From: Hyalella azteca
Taxonomy: Eukaryota; Arthropoda; Malacostraca; Amphipoda; Hyalellidae
Assembly: GCF_000764305.2 (NCBI RefSeq)
Contig: NW_025934915.1
Location: forward strand, 1 to 64,000
Length of the DNA: 64,000 nucleotides
Reading direction: 5' to 3'
The position numbers and the translations under genes were made by a program. The first letter of the stretch is position 1. Every line of letters begins with the position of its first letter. Below the pieces are notes generated by a model. It saw only the letters and a program-made list of their open reading frames with translations. It was not told the origin of the DNA and did no database searches. Shown here piece by piece: positions 24,086 through 35,439 of this stretch.

Positions 24086-25505
24086 CTATTAACTGATGGT
24101 GTGATTAATATTTTTTGCATGTTTTGCTTTATGTTTTTTGAGCAGTGGCCAGTGAGTTCAGCAGCACCTGCTGTGACTGCAGAGTTATTAAGATGCTCAA
24201 GTACAAACTAGATTTTCTGCACTTTATAGAAGTTTAGGCAGCAATAATGTTGGGCATGGGACCATGGGCTCTTCAGTCTATGTTAATGTTTATTGATTTG
24301 ATGCTTGCAAGGCTTTAGGCTAAAGCACAAATCACACATGAATGTCAAAAATGTTATCACAATGGCCATCGCCAGACAGCCATTTCCACTTCAGCACAAG
24401 AGAATCAGTTAATTTTTAAAGTCCTGCACAACTGGTACTGTAGCTTAATTATACTGTCAGTGGTTTCGAAACAAATGGAAAAAACTTGAATTATGATGAC
24501 ACTATCTTGTTTTTGAGAAATTTGTATCATCTCCTTGCTTGACTGGGATTTGCAAAGAGTAAAACTTCAGTATTTATTATTATCATTATTAAAAATTTAT
24601 TATTATCATTTACCTATCATTTTCACATCATTTACCCATCATATAATGAATACATCAATGAAACCACCTGGGCACCTGGAAAAGTCCTGGATCTGTGGAT
24701 CATTCACTATTTATTTTTTTATTTGTCATTTATTTATTCTATGTAAAATTTACTCAAGCTGGAATTTATTCTGATAAATTCCGCCTTTTGTTGAATATAT
24801 ACCATTCATATTTATCAGTCACAGCTGTTTCCCTCACCCACCACAGCCACCAGCCACCTGCAGTCAAAGTCTCAACCAAATTGTTTTATTTTAGTTAAAA
24901 TAGATAGCCTACAACAAAGGTTTTCCAAAGGTACTAAAATCTTTGAAATTGGCTCATAGGAAACCTAGAAATAGTTTTCCAAAAAAAATGCCAAAAATTT
25001 GTCCATTCAGGAGACATAATTTAATAATAGTAAAAATTAATAGCTCTTCACTTTTATTCATATTTCAGTATTATTTCCACTTATATTTATAGGGTAATTT
25101 TCTAATTCTTTCTCTTTTTTCTCAGCTGAATAATTTTTATTAGGATTAGAGGAAATTTTTTTTCATATACTACTTTAGGCTAAATTAGGTTCTTGCAAGT
25201 TGCAACTCGTGTGTCATGCTCTAACAGATTTTCGACATAGCCTATCAATTAACATTTCAGTAGTTTTTTCCACACGGCACACAGCAATAGTAGGTACTTT
25301 TAAAAATTGATTTTATCTATAAAACAGTGGAACCAGTAGTGTAGTTCTAATACCACAGAACTACACTGCCATTAAATGAGTAAGTGATTAATGCTACTCA
25401 ACTATCTCAATACACAGCACTGAATACACCACAGCATCAGCAATAATTTTGATAGCCTGCATTAGAAACAATCTACTTTATAAACATAAATAAAATACTA
25501 CTTAC

Positions 25506-25551
25506 CTTCTAACACGATTGAACCAGCTATTTATACACTTTTATGTGGTAA
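25506..25551 (-). other. Predicted 5'-untranslated exon of the TRIM-like gene
   Basis: On the minus strand TATGTTTCAG|TTACC opens and GTTAGAAG|GTAAGTAG closes a 46-bp stretch lying between the promoter-like module at 25.7 kb and the coding exon at 22928. Both splice sites fit consensus well. It is a prediction from splice sites alone. Confidence 0.4.
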
Positions 25552-25636
25552 CTGAAACATACAAAATCTTGTTATAGGATAAACGTAGTGGATTCGTCGA
25601 GAGTCAGCAGCGTACGACTGCAGCCGATGGCTATAC

Positions 25637-25760
25637 CTGCCTATGACTCCCCTACCACTATCACGGAGACACTGGCAGCGGTCAGCTTGATGATGAGCTT
25701 ATATAGGCGTCACAGCAGGTGACGCGGTAATAACCGCTAACGCAAGTATGAGTAACCGGT
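25637..25760 (-). promoter_or_regulatory. TATA promoter, probably of the TRIM-like gene
   Basis: On the minus strand GTCACCTGCTGTGACG is followed by the TATA box TATATAAG (25705-25698), then about 30 bp later a likely start and a donor CATAGGCAG|GTATAGCC at 25637. The order GTCACCT-(T/G)CTGTGACG..CTATATAAGCTC also occurs at 56963-57010 (-) and, interrupted, at 35490-35540 (+). The paired GTGACG sites are CRE-like. Assignment to the TRIM-like gene rests on position and orientation. Confidence 0.5.
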
Positions 25761-26523
25761 AACGCAAGTATGAGAGGTGACGGTAGACAACCTGGCACGT
25801 CCCCCTACATGCTAGAAGTGTCCTCGCTTCATTAATTAAAAAGCAAGAACTATTACGTAGGATATATACGAATTTCTTAACAAAAATCATACTTGCTAAT
25901 AGAGTGAGGCTCAACGTTAAACATGAGTTACTAAATTAGACGAATCAAGTTTTAAAAAGATCGGTACTTTTAGCGAAATCGTTCTCTTCCCCTCTTTGAG
26001 AATAGACGCTCCAGTGTCGGCAAGACATAGTAGTGACTTTCCCAACTTACGTTCAAAACTCAAGACTTTCAGGGTTACGGGTAATTCCGTTACGTATTCC
26101 GTATTCGAGCAGAAGTCTAGATTAGTAACTGTTGGCTACTATACAGCAGTGTGACTCACATCGCTGAGGCAAGCACAAATGCTAGGACCTGTTTAACAAG
26201 CATGACACACGACTCTCCTCTTATCATCGGAATAAAAGACCGCTTTATATTCAGATTTTTGAACTTATAAGCAACTTCATAACTGATCTAACATAAACAC
26301 AGGAGTGTCACTAGCATAGCTAGAGCAATACAGTAATTTTTACAATTACTTATAGGCAGAGATAGGCAGTAGCGCGCTACATGTAGCGGCCGCTACATTT
26401 TCAGCAGCGGTAGCGGCGCTACATATAAGGCAATGTAGCGGTAGCGGTAGCGCCCGCTACATATTTAAATAGCGATACGAGGTTTTGCCGCTACAGCGCT
26501 ATCGCTACATTGATTGATAAAGC

Positions 26524-28052
26524 CATGGTTGAATTAATACAAGGTTGACCCACGCGCAGCTGCTCTTTGCGGATGTCGTTTGTTGTTCCGACTGTGACGT
26601 CACCGTGGGCCCAAAATGTAAATACTGTAGCGAAAGACGTTGTTTTTGTGCCGATTTTGAGATCAATTTAAAAAAAATTGCCCTCCTCAAAATCGTTATA
26701 AAAATCCCAGTAAAGTCAAAGTTGCCACAAGTTAGACTTAGAGAGGTAGTATATACCTCATTAGCCAAAATTGTTTTGCTTAGTTACTTACCAATTGTAG
26801 AATCATTTAGCAATGTGGCCAGGCTGGCAGTGGCAGATGTTGATCTGGAATAGGATCTTCTTTAAAATTGTAATTCTTGATTCTTGCCCCCGCCCCCCAT
26901 TGATGCCACCTTCTTAGTTCTTGCCACCATTGATGCCCCAACGTTCAAATACACACACTGCAGGCTGCAGATAGAAACTGCCAACCTACTACATGTGGAA
27001 AGTATCTACTTCTCACATTACAAATAGAGCTTCCCTGTCCATCTGCCCAATATGGATTATGGAAAAATTAGATTTCTGCCAGATGAATTAATTACCTCCC
27101 ATCTTATTGTTTGTAAATAATGTATATCCTTTTCATGTGATTTATGGCTATTGAATGCAGAAGTTTTATCAAAATTAAAATAATATTTGCAGAGTAGCTA
27201 ATTAAAATATAAATTATTGGCCACTGCCAGTCTGCCACCCTTCTCCACAGTCTACAATCTACATAACTACACAGTACAGGCTGTACAGCTGCTAGGACGC
27301 TAGGCTACTTCAGTACTTGCACTCACTGACTCAGCCTGCCAGGCTGCCACTGTCACCTCCCACTAATAAATTCAGCACATGGGAAATATTTATTGCATGT
27401 ATGATCTCATTATTCTACGATCAATCAATCAAAAACTCGAGTTTTTTCACATAAATCTTTCGTCAGTATTCCATTACCCTCCTAGAAATATTATTATATT
27501 ACAGCACCTGGCACCAAAAATGTTTCATACCTAGCCTACCGCTGCACCGCATGACGCTTAAGACAGATACAACAATATTGAGAGTCGGAGATACAATTTT
27601 CAGAACAACATGACAAGTAAGAAATTAACCAAATTACAACATTAAAACAATATATAGCAAAGCATATTCTTCGTTAGCTTACGAAAATAAAATTTCGTTT
27701 GAATTGTGCTTCCTTTCCTCGACCGTTAGCTGAGTGGCCGCCATTACTCCTTTCTGCCCTTGTCTGTCGGCCCATCATGTTTCCCAAATTCCCATTTATT
27801 TAGTTTACACTCCACGAAACGGATTTGTAACACCGGCTTTGCTTAAAGTAACACTTGTTGCAGCAAATGCAGGTTTTTGTGTCATTTTGAGGAGGTCAAT
27901 TTTTTTAAATATCATTTCAAATATGGCACAAAAACAACGTGTTGATCTCCACTGTTTACATTATTGGCCCACGTTGACGTCACAGGAGACATGCGCAGAA
28001 CGGCGAAAAAATCGTCGTCGCCGTGGGTCAACCTTGTATTAATTCAACCGTG
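26524..28052. mobile_element. P-element-like MITE, 31-bp terminal inverted repeats, 8-bp duplication
   Basis: GATAAAGC flanks both ends (26516-26523 and 28053-28060). The 31-bp terminal repeats (26524-26554 and 28022-28052) begin CATGGTTGAATTAATACAAG and differ at one base. Length, CATG start and 8-bp target duplication resemble the P-element family. Sequence inside the ends also pairs in inverted orientation (about 26550-26730 against 27860-28020), diverged. The open frames at 26505-26853 and 27734-28042 are those arms read as protein, and no THAP domain or transposase motif is visible. It is inserted in the hAT element at 26357-28880. Confidence 0.85.
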
Positions 28053-28186
28053 GATAAAGCCTTTAGATTCTACTTAATAGTATTAAATATTATTTAAAAA
28101 CCAGCATGATACATACATAACATAAATTACAGAATAAAACTGTACGAAAGATTTCGGTGTAATGTTGTCAACCTCAGCCTGTTACT

Positions 28187-28222
28187 CATGGTTGAATTAA
28201 TTCATGTATTAATTCAACCATG
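28187..28222. mobile_element. 36-bp P-type excision footprint
   Basis: CTGTTACT stands on both sides (28179-28186 and 28223-28230). The 36 bp between consist of 15 bp of the left terminal repeat (CATGGTTGAATTAAT), four bases TCAT, and 17 bp of the other end (GTATTAATTCAACCATG). Two terminal-repeat stubs and a preserved 8-bp duplication are what P-type excision and end joining leave behind. Confidence 0.85.
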
Positions 28223-28311
28223 CTGTTACTAGTGTCAACTTGTTAGTTGTTAGTGTTACTTGTTAAGGTGTTACCAGTTACCACTTACAGGTACTTTTTC
28301 ATGTTTCACTT

Positions 28312-28505
28312 TGCTTACAGTTATTTTTATGTTTCACTTTCCCTACATGGATGTCTACTTTAATCTACCAATCTCAAAAATAATCCACATATATATACAA
28401 ATAAAAGACTGATTTTTATATGTATATGTGGATAATTTTTTAGATTGGTAGATTAAAGTACACTTCCATGTAGGGAAGGTAAAACATAAAAATAACTGTA
28501 ACTTT
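28312..28505. repeat. Foldback element, arms of about 75 bp
   Basis: GTTATTTTTATGTTTCACTT..CCCTACATGGA..GTCTACTTTAATCTACCAATCT..ATCCACATAT pairs with its reverse complement at about 28425-28503, with a short AT-rich centre. This predicts a long hairpin. It lies within the right part of the hAT element. Confidence 0.8.
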
Positions 28506-28984
28506 TATTTGCTGTATCTAACCCGTACTAGTTCGGTTAGGTTAATTGCAATAAAGTTGCATTGATATGTTTTGAAAATGTTTTATTATCATTAAATGTT
28601 TATGAATAGCAGAACAATAAATATTTAGAGATTTAAAATACTTTTGGCCATTGTAGCGGCTAATGTAGCAGCGCTACATTTTACTGTAGCGGTAGCGGTA
28701 GCGCTCGCTTCAAGCTAGTGGGTGTAGCGGTAGCGCCCGCTACATTTAGAGCATGTAGCGGTAGCGGTAGCGCCCGCTACATTTAGAGCATGTAGCGGTA
28801 GCGGTAGCGCCCGCTACATTTAGAGCATGTAGCGGTAGCGGTAGCGCCGCTACATTTCAAAGTAGCGCTGCCCAGCTCTACTTATAGGGTTAAACCGCAA
28901 TTGAGGACGTATTCTCAAGCACGACTTTTACCGTTCCTTCTGCTTTGAGATCATATTGACGCTCCGAGTATGAACGCCTTCAAA

Positions 28985-29168
28985 AATAAAACAAATAAAA
29001 AACTTTTAAAAACCACGATTCACGGACAAAAAAGAAAAACATTTACTCTTACATAACATTAAAGTTATGTAAAATGTTACGCAATGTTATGTAAGAGTAA
29101 ATGTTTTTTTCTTTTTTGTCCGTTAAGAAAACTTGTCTTTTAAAAGTTTATTTATTTGTTTTATTTCA
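28985..29168. repeat. Palindromic MITE/foldback
   Basis: The arm GGACAAAAAAGAAAAACATT..TACTCTTACATAACATT pairs almost perfectly with 29080-29122 across a loop of about 22 nt, and pairing continues outward more weakly to AAAACAAATAAA at both ends. No coding content. Confidence 0.8.
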
Positions 29169-29691
29169 TCATTTTAGTTTTGTAAAAACTAGAAAAACGT
29201 GTTTTTTAAAAAATGGTTTTCTAAATTTATTTATTTTCTACTTTTTAGTTTAGCAATTTTAGCAATTCAAATCAATTTCTAGGGTTGGCAAGTCTGGATG
29301 TTCGACAAAAAACTCGATTCCCAAACGTGAAGCTTTAACTTTTTTCCACTTTTTTTTCACAAAAATAATTTTTTTAGTTATTACTTCTGATGATCAAATC
29401 TTGAATTGTTAGGCAGCATAAGCATGCATGCCAAATTTCAACTTACTAGGATGTTTAGAAGTGCTCTAAATTAAGGTTTGAATTTTCGATGACAGACGGA
29501 CACGAAACGAAGTCAAGAAAAACGTGGTAAAAAACGTGGTAACAGACTAGACGAAGCTATGCAGGAGCACATGTTTAGTCTTAAAATGCCTCACAAATTA
29601 CGGATCAGGCAATAAGTCCAGCAGCTATCTCAATCAATCGTCAGCTATGGAAAGATCGGGTTCCAAAGGCCGGATCCCTTGTGAATCAAGT

Positions 29692-29756
29692 CACGAAAAG
29701 TACAAGAATCGGCAACAGGCCATGGGCCTATTTCTTCAACGCCGACACTTCTACTC
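29692..29756 (+). repeat. SINE 3'-tail fragment
   Basis: TCACGAAAAGTACAAGAATC, GGCAACAGGCC, GGGCCTATTTCTTCAACGCC, GACACTT. Near match to 19174-19240. Confidence 0.5.
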
Positions 29757-29799
29757 TATATAATTAGTTTTTTAGTAGCTCAAAGAACAATGCACTCAC

Positions 29800-29920
29800 C
29801 AGTTCGAGTGCTTCAAGCGATGCGACCAAGTGACCGGCTTCGCAGAGCGGTACATGCATGGTTGAATTAATGGGTACATGTGGCACAAAGCTTCCGCCAC
29901 TCGCATTCAGGACAACTTTT
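29800..29920 (-). CDS. Orphan internal exon carrying an in-frame P-type footprint
   Basis: Minus-strand exon between a good acceptor (ATTCTTTTACAG) and a consensus donor (CGAACTG|GTGAGTG). In one frame it is open throughout (1 + 40 codons) and contains ASGGSFVPHVP and LCEAGHLVASLEALEL, hydrophobic with a leucine-rich-repeat flavour. Eight codons in the middle (INSTMHVP region) come from a 16-bp P-like terminal repeat plus 8-bp target duplication. Another frame reads CPECEWRKLCATC and is closed by a TAA inside the footprint, so which frame is real is not settled. No partner exons were found; it may belong to a gene upstream of the TRIM-like gene or be a relic. Confidence 0.45.
29857..29872. 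mobile_element. 16-bp P-type footprint inside an exon
   Basis: CATGGTTGAATTAATG, the first 15 bases of the P-like terminal repeat plus one, lies between two copies of GGTACATG (29849-29856 and 29873-29880). The net gain is 24 bp, which keeps reading frame. Confidence 0.85.
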
Positions 29921-29999
29921 CTGTAAAAGAATCCCGAACATTTTAATACGCTTTCTAACATTCATAATGGAATTTTTAAGTACACAATAGCAATGTGAA

Positions 30000-32900
30000 T
30001 TTTTAAGTGCACAATTGAGATTAAAAATTAATAGCGAACAATTGCAATTTATTTGCAAATACAACTAAAGAAATTGGACCGTTTTATAATGTAAAGTAAA
30101 ATCACTTTCATTTAACCATTCTAATTTGGCACAATTGATTTTGTAAAAAAATTTACTGTTGCATTTCTATAAGTAACAATGAATATATTTTATTGTTCAT
30201 AATGCAATCAGGCTATATAAGTCTGCACGTATGTTATTGAATACAGTAACATCGGTTGTTTTCGTAATCAGTTCTTAAATTTTAGATGATTACATGTAGT
30301 TTTAATTAAAGTTTATAACTTTAGCAAATACCATTGTACTTCGCTTAATCTGAATCAAGTTTAGAATGAACACATGTTCGATCAAGTCGGACTTGAGTTA
30401 ACCAAGATATTAGCATAAGCAAAGTATTAATTAACAGAAAATGGCAATGTGTCAACACAGCATCATGCGACCATGCAACTAATCATCACATTCTCATGGC
30501 AGTGTTAGTCACGGACCACGAGGGCATTACTGCGTCTCGCGCAATGTTGATTGTTTGCTGATACGATCATTTCAATTTGCTGACAGGAGCAATTTTCATC
30601 AACACTGAAAAGGATTAATTCTTATTCGATTTTTGAAATGCGACGGCGGGGCATGCTTTCATCTACAAGTCTGCAGTTTCATCGCCCAAGAGAATAAAAA
30701 AATTCTCACCACATCGCGGATGTTTATCAACAATTTTAAATTGAGTTCAGAAATTTATGATCGAATGAAGGTCGAAAGAACGTCTGTTTAACACGTGAGA
30801 TTCTTACCGATGTGACAACGTCTGATTAATTGTCCCGTTACAATATGTTGAACATTACAATTAAACATATAAGTGGTTCTCACAAATAACTTCTGTTTAC
30901 AATATTTTAACAATATTTTAAAATATGCTTGTTCTTACAATCTACCAAACTAGATTGTGTTTTAATTCATTTCGGTGATATATGCTAACTGAAAGTTGAA
31001 AGCTCATGTCAGCTCAACAGGAAATCAGTACAAAACTTTGTCGCAATATCATGAATTAGTTAGGTAAAGTTTTATAACTTTTATAGTTCGTATCAGCAAT
31101 CAAAATATGCAGAAAAAATTCTTACGAAGTGATAATGTAAATTCACAATCGTGCATAAATTTTAACTCTATTTACTTGATTTATATCGGATGAGAAAAGT
31201 TGCATTTCGAACTTTTTGAATCGATATTCTGATGATAATAATAGCCCAAATTAAGGGTTACGACATTTTTACCTATGATATGTCAAGCAAATATCGTTAT
31301 GTGGCTATTAACAATAAATATTCACGAGTCATTATTATGATATCTCTCTAAGCATAGATTAAGTTTCTATTTATAAAGAATCGAACGTATCTATTGGATC
31401 GAATGTATCGATTATTGCGATTCATTATTTGACAACGGTAGCAATATCACTCATGAGTTTTATCGTTAGTTCGATTATGAGTGACTTTCTCAGTCAATGC
31501 TCTTCATCAGGCTATGCATGGACGTTAACTGAATTTCCGCGAATCTCTCAGCACGTTTGCTATAGCGTCAATTTTTCAATCATCTCGTCATCCACGCATC
31601 CATACACGCAATTCTCATTAAAGCAATGGTATTTACCATGATAATAGTCATTTTATGAATAATCGTTTTACGACATTTCTTTAATAGCATTGTCAATTTT
31701 ACATTGATCGTAAAATGCCAGAGTTTGACTATTCAATTTATACAACATTCATTTTATGCTCTATATGTGGCAAATTACAAATACAACGTGAATTTATCAC
31801 GATGATAATTCATCTGAAAAATCGTCTTACTGACGTCTCGTCTTCTACATGCGCAATGGCCTGCACCAGTCATGCTATTATTTTATTACATCTCGTTATA
31901 TTGTTTTAAAGGATATAACATTTTACATCCAACATTTATCGTGAAACAACATTACATTGTTGTTACATTCTACTCAATGTTTGAATACGTGCTTTCTTTG
32001 GTAACGTAAGATTAGCTTTCAACTTGATATCCCCGTAATTTGGGTACAGAGATTTTATTGCACCTTTAACCTCTTTACGAAAAATTACAGTACATATTGT
32101 TAATGTTGAGTCAACGGAATTCTTTTCAATATATATAATATTATCCGTAATTCTATTATATTAAATACAATAACTTGACTGTGTACTACGAGAACGGTAT
32201 TATTACCTTCGTGCAAGTAAGGAATTGCAATGAGTCGCTCATCGAGATCGAGTCGTTCATTTTTCACTTGTTTTCTGAGCTCCGTGCAGAACTCCGGGTT
32301 CGTTCAGTACATAGCATGCCTAGGCTGCCTGGCCTTCACCTCTGAACCTCTGTGTGTACGTTTGCACGCACGTACGTCTTACCTTCATTCACGTTGTCAA
32401 GTACCAATGGTACAGCAAGAAGAATTTAAATTTTGCTTTGCTCGTTATATTACCGTTATTCAAGTGTAATTTACTCAAGTTTAAGGACGTTTCATGAATT
32501 AAATGCTGAATTGAGATAATGGAAATTAAATATAGACAGCGTTCATGTGATTTCGTAGTTACAAAAAATCAACATTCGCTTATGGCATATCGACGTTTGA
32601 ACAGAGTAAATGATCACTTGCTACATTCATTAAGAGCTTGTGTAATTATTAATGACGAGCGCAATTAAAAGAACTATTAGTTCAGAAGTTAACTTTATAT
32701 AAGTTACATTCATTTTATGCGATCTCGTCACAAAATTCAGAAACTTGCCTTGACGTTATTTCATTCACATTCAGCCCCTTCGTTAATTCCAACGTTTTTG
32801 AGCCATGCTGATTTGAAAACTTGAACGATGCGCGCGGGACTTGATGACGATGACAAGCGCGTGACTGAGGCTGAAATATGCAGAAATTTGAATTTCTGGA

Positions 32901-33340
32901 GCCACCACGAGGAATAATGGACAATTATTTGGTAAATTCACTCGTACGTATTTATCAAATTTTGCATGATATTCGAGTAAATTGCAGATGAGAATTTATG
33001 AAAAGCTGTCACTACGCTGAAAGAAATTGAATTTTTCCTCATTTCGTTAATTCAATTGTAAATGAAAGCTATAGAACGAGCTGCAATTTTACTTAATTTA
33101 CTTAAGCTACTGCAAATTCCTTAAATTGATATTGATTCTTCTGACTCTTCAAACAATGCGGAAAAAGAGTCAGTTTTATTGTCAGAGTAAACAAATTTCA
33201 TTCAGACACTCTCATGAACAAAATAAGTTAAATCTCAATTGAAAAAGCTGGAATAATTAACACTTGAACGAAAATAATGAAGTCAAGTGCTGCAATGAAG
33301 ATATCGTTCGTCTGACACATATTATGCGAGCTTATTCGAT
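30000..33340. other. Gene-poor stretch
   Basis: AT-rich sequence with no exon, family motif or repeat I can support. The longest frames (31429-31641, 31715-31909, 32230-32469) lack splice context and recognisable sequence. 32230-32469 starts SRSSRSSRS and could be chance. Confidence 0.5.
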
Positions 33341-33354
33341 GAAATTTGTACGAG

Positions 33355-33505
33355 ACGCTGGTGTGGTTGTGGTGCTGCACGCTGGAGTGGTTGTGGTGCT
33401 GCACGCTGGTGTGGTTGTGGTGCTGCGCGCTGGTGTGGTTGTGGTGCTGCGCGCTGGTGTGGTTGTGGTGCTGCGCGCTGGTGTGGTTGTGGTGCAGCGC
33501 GCTTG
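33355..33505. repeat. 24-bp minisatellite, about six units
   Basis: Units of GCTGGTGTGGTTGTGGTGCT plus GC(A/G)C are repeated in tandem. Because 24 is a multiple of three, several frames stay open across it (for example repeats of AGVVVVLR), which explains the long frames here without implying a gene. Confidence 0.95.
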
Positions 33506-33519
33506 AGCAGTTATGGTAT

Positions 33520-35430
33520 AATCAACATCATGTCATGGGAGGCGACTTACACCTTTCTTGTCAAATAGTTGCTTCCGGAAGAGCATTTATTGCATGTTCC
33601 TCCTTTTTATTTTTCATTATTCCGATTGGACATTTTCTAAAAAAACACCAGCTGCTCACTTGGACGGATACTTATCATTTAAGATGTTAAATTTAGCTTT
33701 ATTTATTAATAAATATAATGAATAGCAGCACACATGGATATAATCTCATAATAAAGTGTACAGAACAGTTAAGCAATAAGAATTGCACATTTTCAACGAG
33801 CGAAGAGGCCAATTTCTGTTAACTTCAGCATCGTGCAGATTCCAATATGCATCTCCTGTAGCCGTCGGTGAACAACTCCATTAATTAATTAATATCACTC
33901 CATTTGTAATGATTTATTTATGAAGAGACGCAGTAACTTATGCTGGACACGTTTTTTTTCAGTTTGCATTTGCCATCACCGAATAAAGTTAGACACGGCT
34001 CTGCTTCATACGAAGATTCATACAAATAATGCTCTGTCCCGTATACGTAGCCCCTATCCCATTTGTGTCTGGCTCCGTCCCTCAAACGAAGTCTTTGTTG
34101 TTCACATGCTATGTCCCTGCCAAATGAAGGATGCCTCTGCGCCATGCTCGACGTCTCTTTACTGTGTCCGATTGTTCTTTTCTCACTCATTTTGCCTTGG
34201 CTCCTGCGTCCTGAAAAGTCAAGTCTGCGTCACGACTCATGACGTCATCAGGCGTAACTCATCAAGCTACTCTGACTGGACAGCGCAATAACAATTTCTT
34301 TCATAACGCATTAAAAGGGAAAACAGGGTGGGAAGAGCGTCAAAAACTTTTAAGGAATATAAACTTTAGAAACTTATATTCTTGGATAATTAGTTTTCAA
34401 AATAAAGTTAGATAGGAGTCAATAAATTTCAGAACCTAATCTGGCAGCGTCAAATATATGAAAAAATGTATGGAATAATTTTACAAAATAAAGATGAATG
34501 GTTTTGCACAGACTTACGAATAATATAATATTAATAGAATATTAGAATAGAATATAAATAATATAATATTAACTAAATATTAACAGATATTAAAACCCCT
34601 TTTAGGGGATACGTGAAGATTATTTCAGGAATTTATGACGAGTCTTAAAGGCCTATAAATTATTTTAGATCCAAAAGTTACAAATACTTTCACCACCACA
34701 AGTAGCAGCGCCGTATCCTGTTTACCGCGGGTCTGAAGTTATCACTGTTCCTTCAAAACTCCCCGGAATTCATAACTACACAGGCGTGTATAAATTCAAG
34801 TAAATAATGGCAAGTGCGCAAGAAAGAGGATGTCTTTGAGAATTGTATGCCATAGCTTGTAGAGCCTTATAAGGATATTAAGTACAATTTTCGCTAATTT
34901 TCTACTATTTATACAAAAAATGAAATTACTCCTATATATTATTGAAGATGCAACTTAATTTTGACCGATAAGAACATTTTTTCCATGGCTCTAATGCATC
35001 TGAGAATTGTTCTTTGTATCTTAAGGTACAAATGAAAATAAATTGAAATTTTTATAGTCGGCCAATAATTACTGGCGTCTCGTAGAGTGCGGGGCAAACT
35101 CTGCCAGACATATGCGCTGCACTTGAATAAACCGTACGTAATTCTGACTTTTAGTTTATATGTTTAATCCCTAAAAAAGGCTTGATAGCTACGCCCCTTA
35201 GGATTTTTTTCGATTCTAGCTGCTTTTTCAAAAATGCTAAAACGAATACACTTACATTACAAAAATGAATTAAGTAAAGTTAAACCATTTGAGCACACTA
35301 CACATTCACATGTTGTTAAACTCAGTACACAATTATAAGTCCGATGCGGCATCTGTTAGCCAAATAATATCTCACGATACCTGGTTTCATTCGTACACAC
35401 AAAGATCAACATTGAATGGAATATTAAAAA
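33520..35430. other. No gene recognised
   Basis: Both strands are open across part of 33918-34290. The minus frame (MSEKRTIGHSKETSSMAQRH) is polar and protein-like, but it has no splice context or known motif. The remainder is AT-rich, with an ATAATATAATATTAA-rich stretch at 34520-34590. Confidence 0.4.
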
Positions 35431-35439
35431 AGAATATTA

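Larger units (their letters stand above)
26357..28880. mobile_element. hAT-type element with 8-bp target duplication, nested insertions
   Basis: CTTATAGG flanks both ends (26349-26356 and 28881-28888). The termini CAGAGATAGGCAG and, in reverse complement, TAGAGCTGGGCAG are imperfect inverted repeats of hAT type. Both subterminal regions are packed with palindromic GTAGCGGTAGCG / GCGCCCGCTACATTTAGAGC repeats, at 26380-26510 and 28655-28860. It carries no transposase. About 1.5 kb of it is a later P-like insertion at 26524-28052, and smaller insertions lie at 28187 and about 28312. Confidence 0.85.

Noticed and set aside
26505..28042. Paired open frames (RRAIFFKLIS / RRSIFLNIIS) as a possible transposon protein
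   Set aside because: They are the two inverted arms of the P-like MITE read as protein; no catalytic or THAP motif.
31429..32469. Several frames of 60-80 codons
   Set aside because: AT-rich, no splice context, no recognisable sequence.
33264..33690. Repeat-rich proteins AGVVVVLR / CCALVWLW
   Set aside because: Products of a 24-bp minisatellite that keeps all frames open.
33918..34291. Protein-coding gene on either strand
   Set aside because: Both strands are open, but there is no motif, splice site or conserved copy to choose one.
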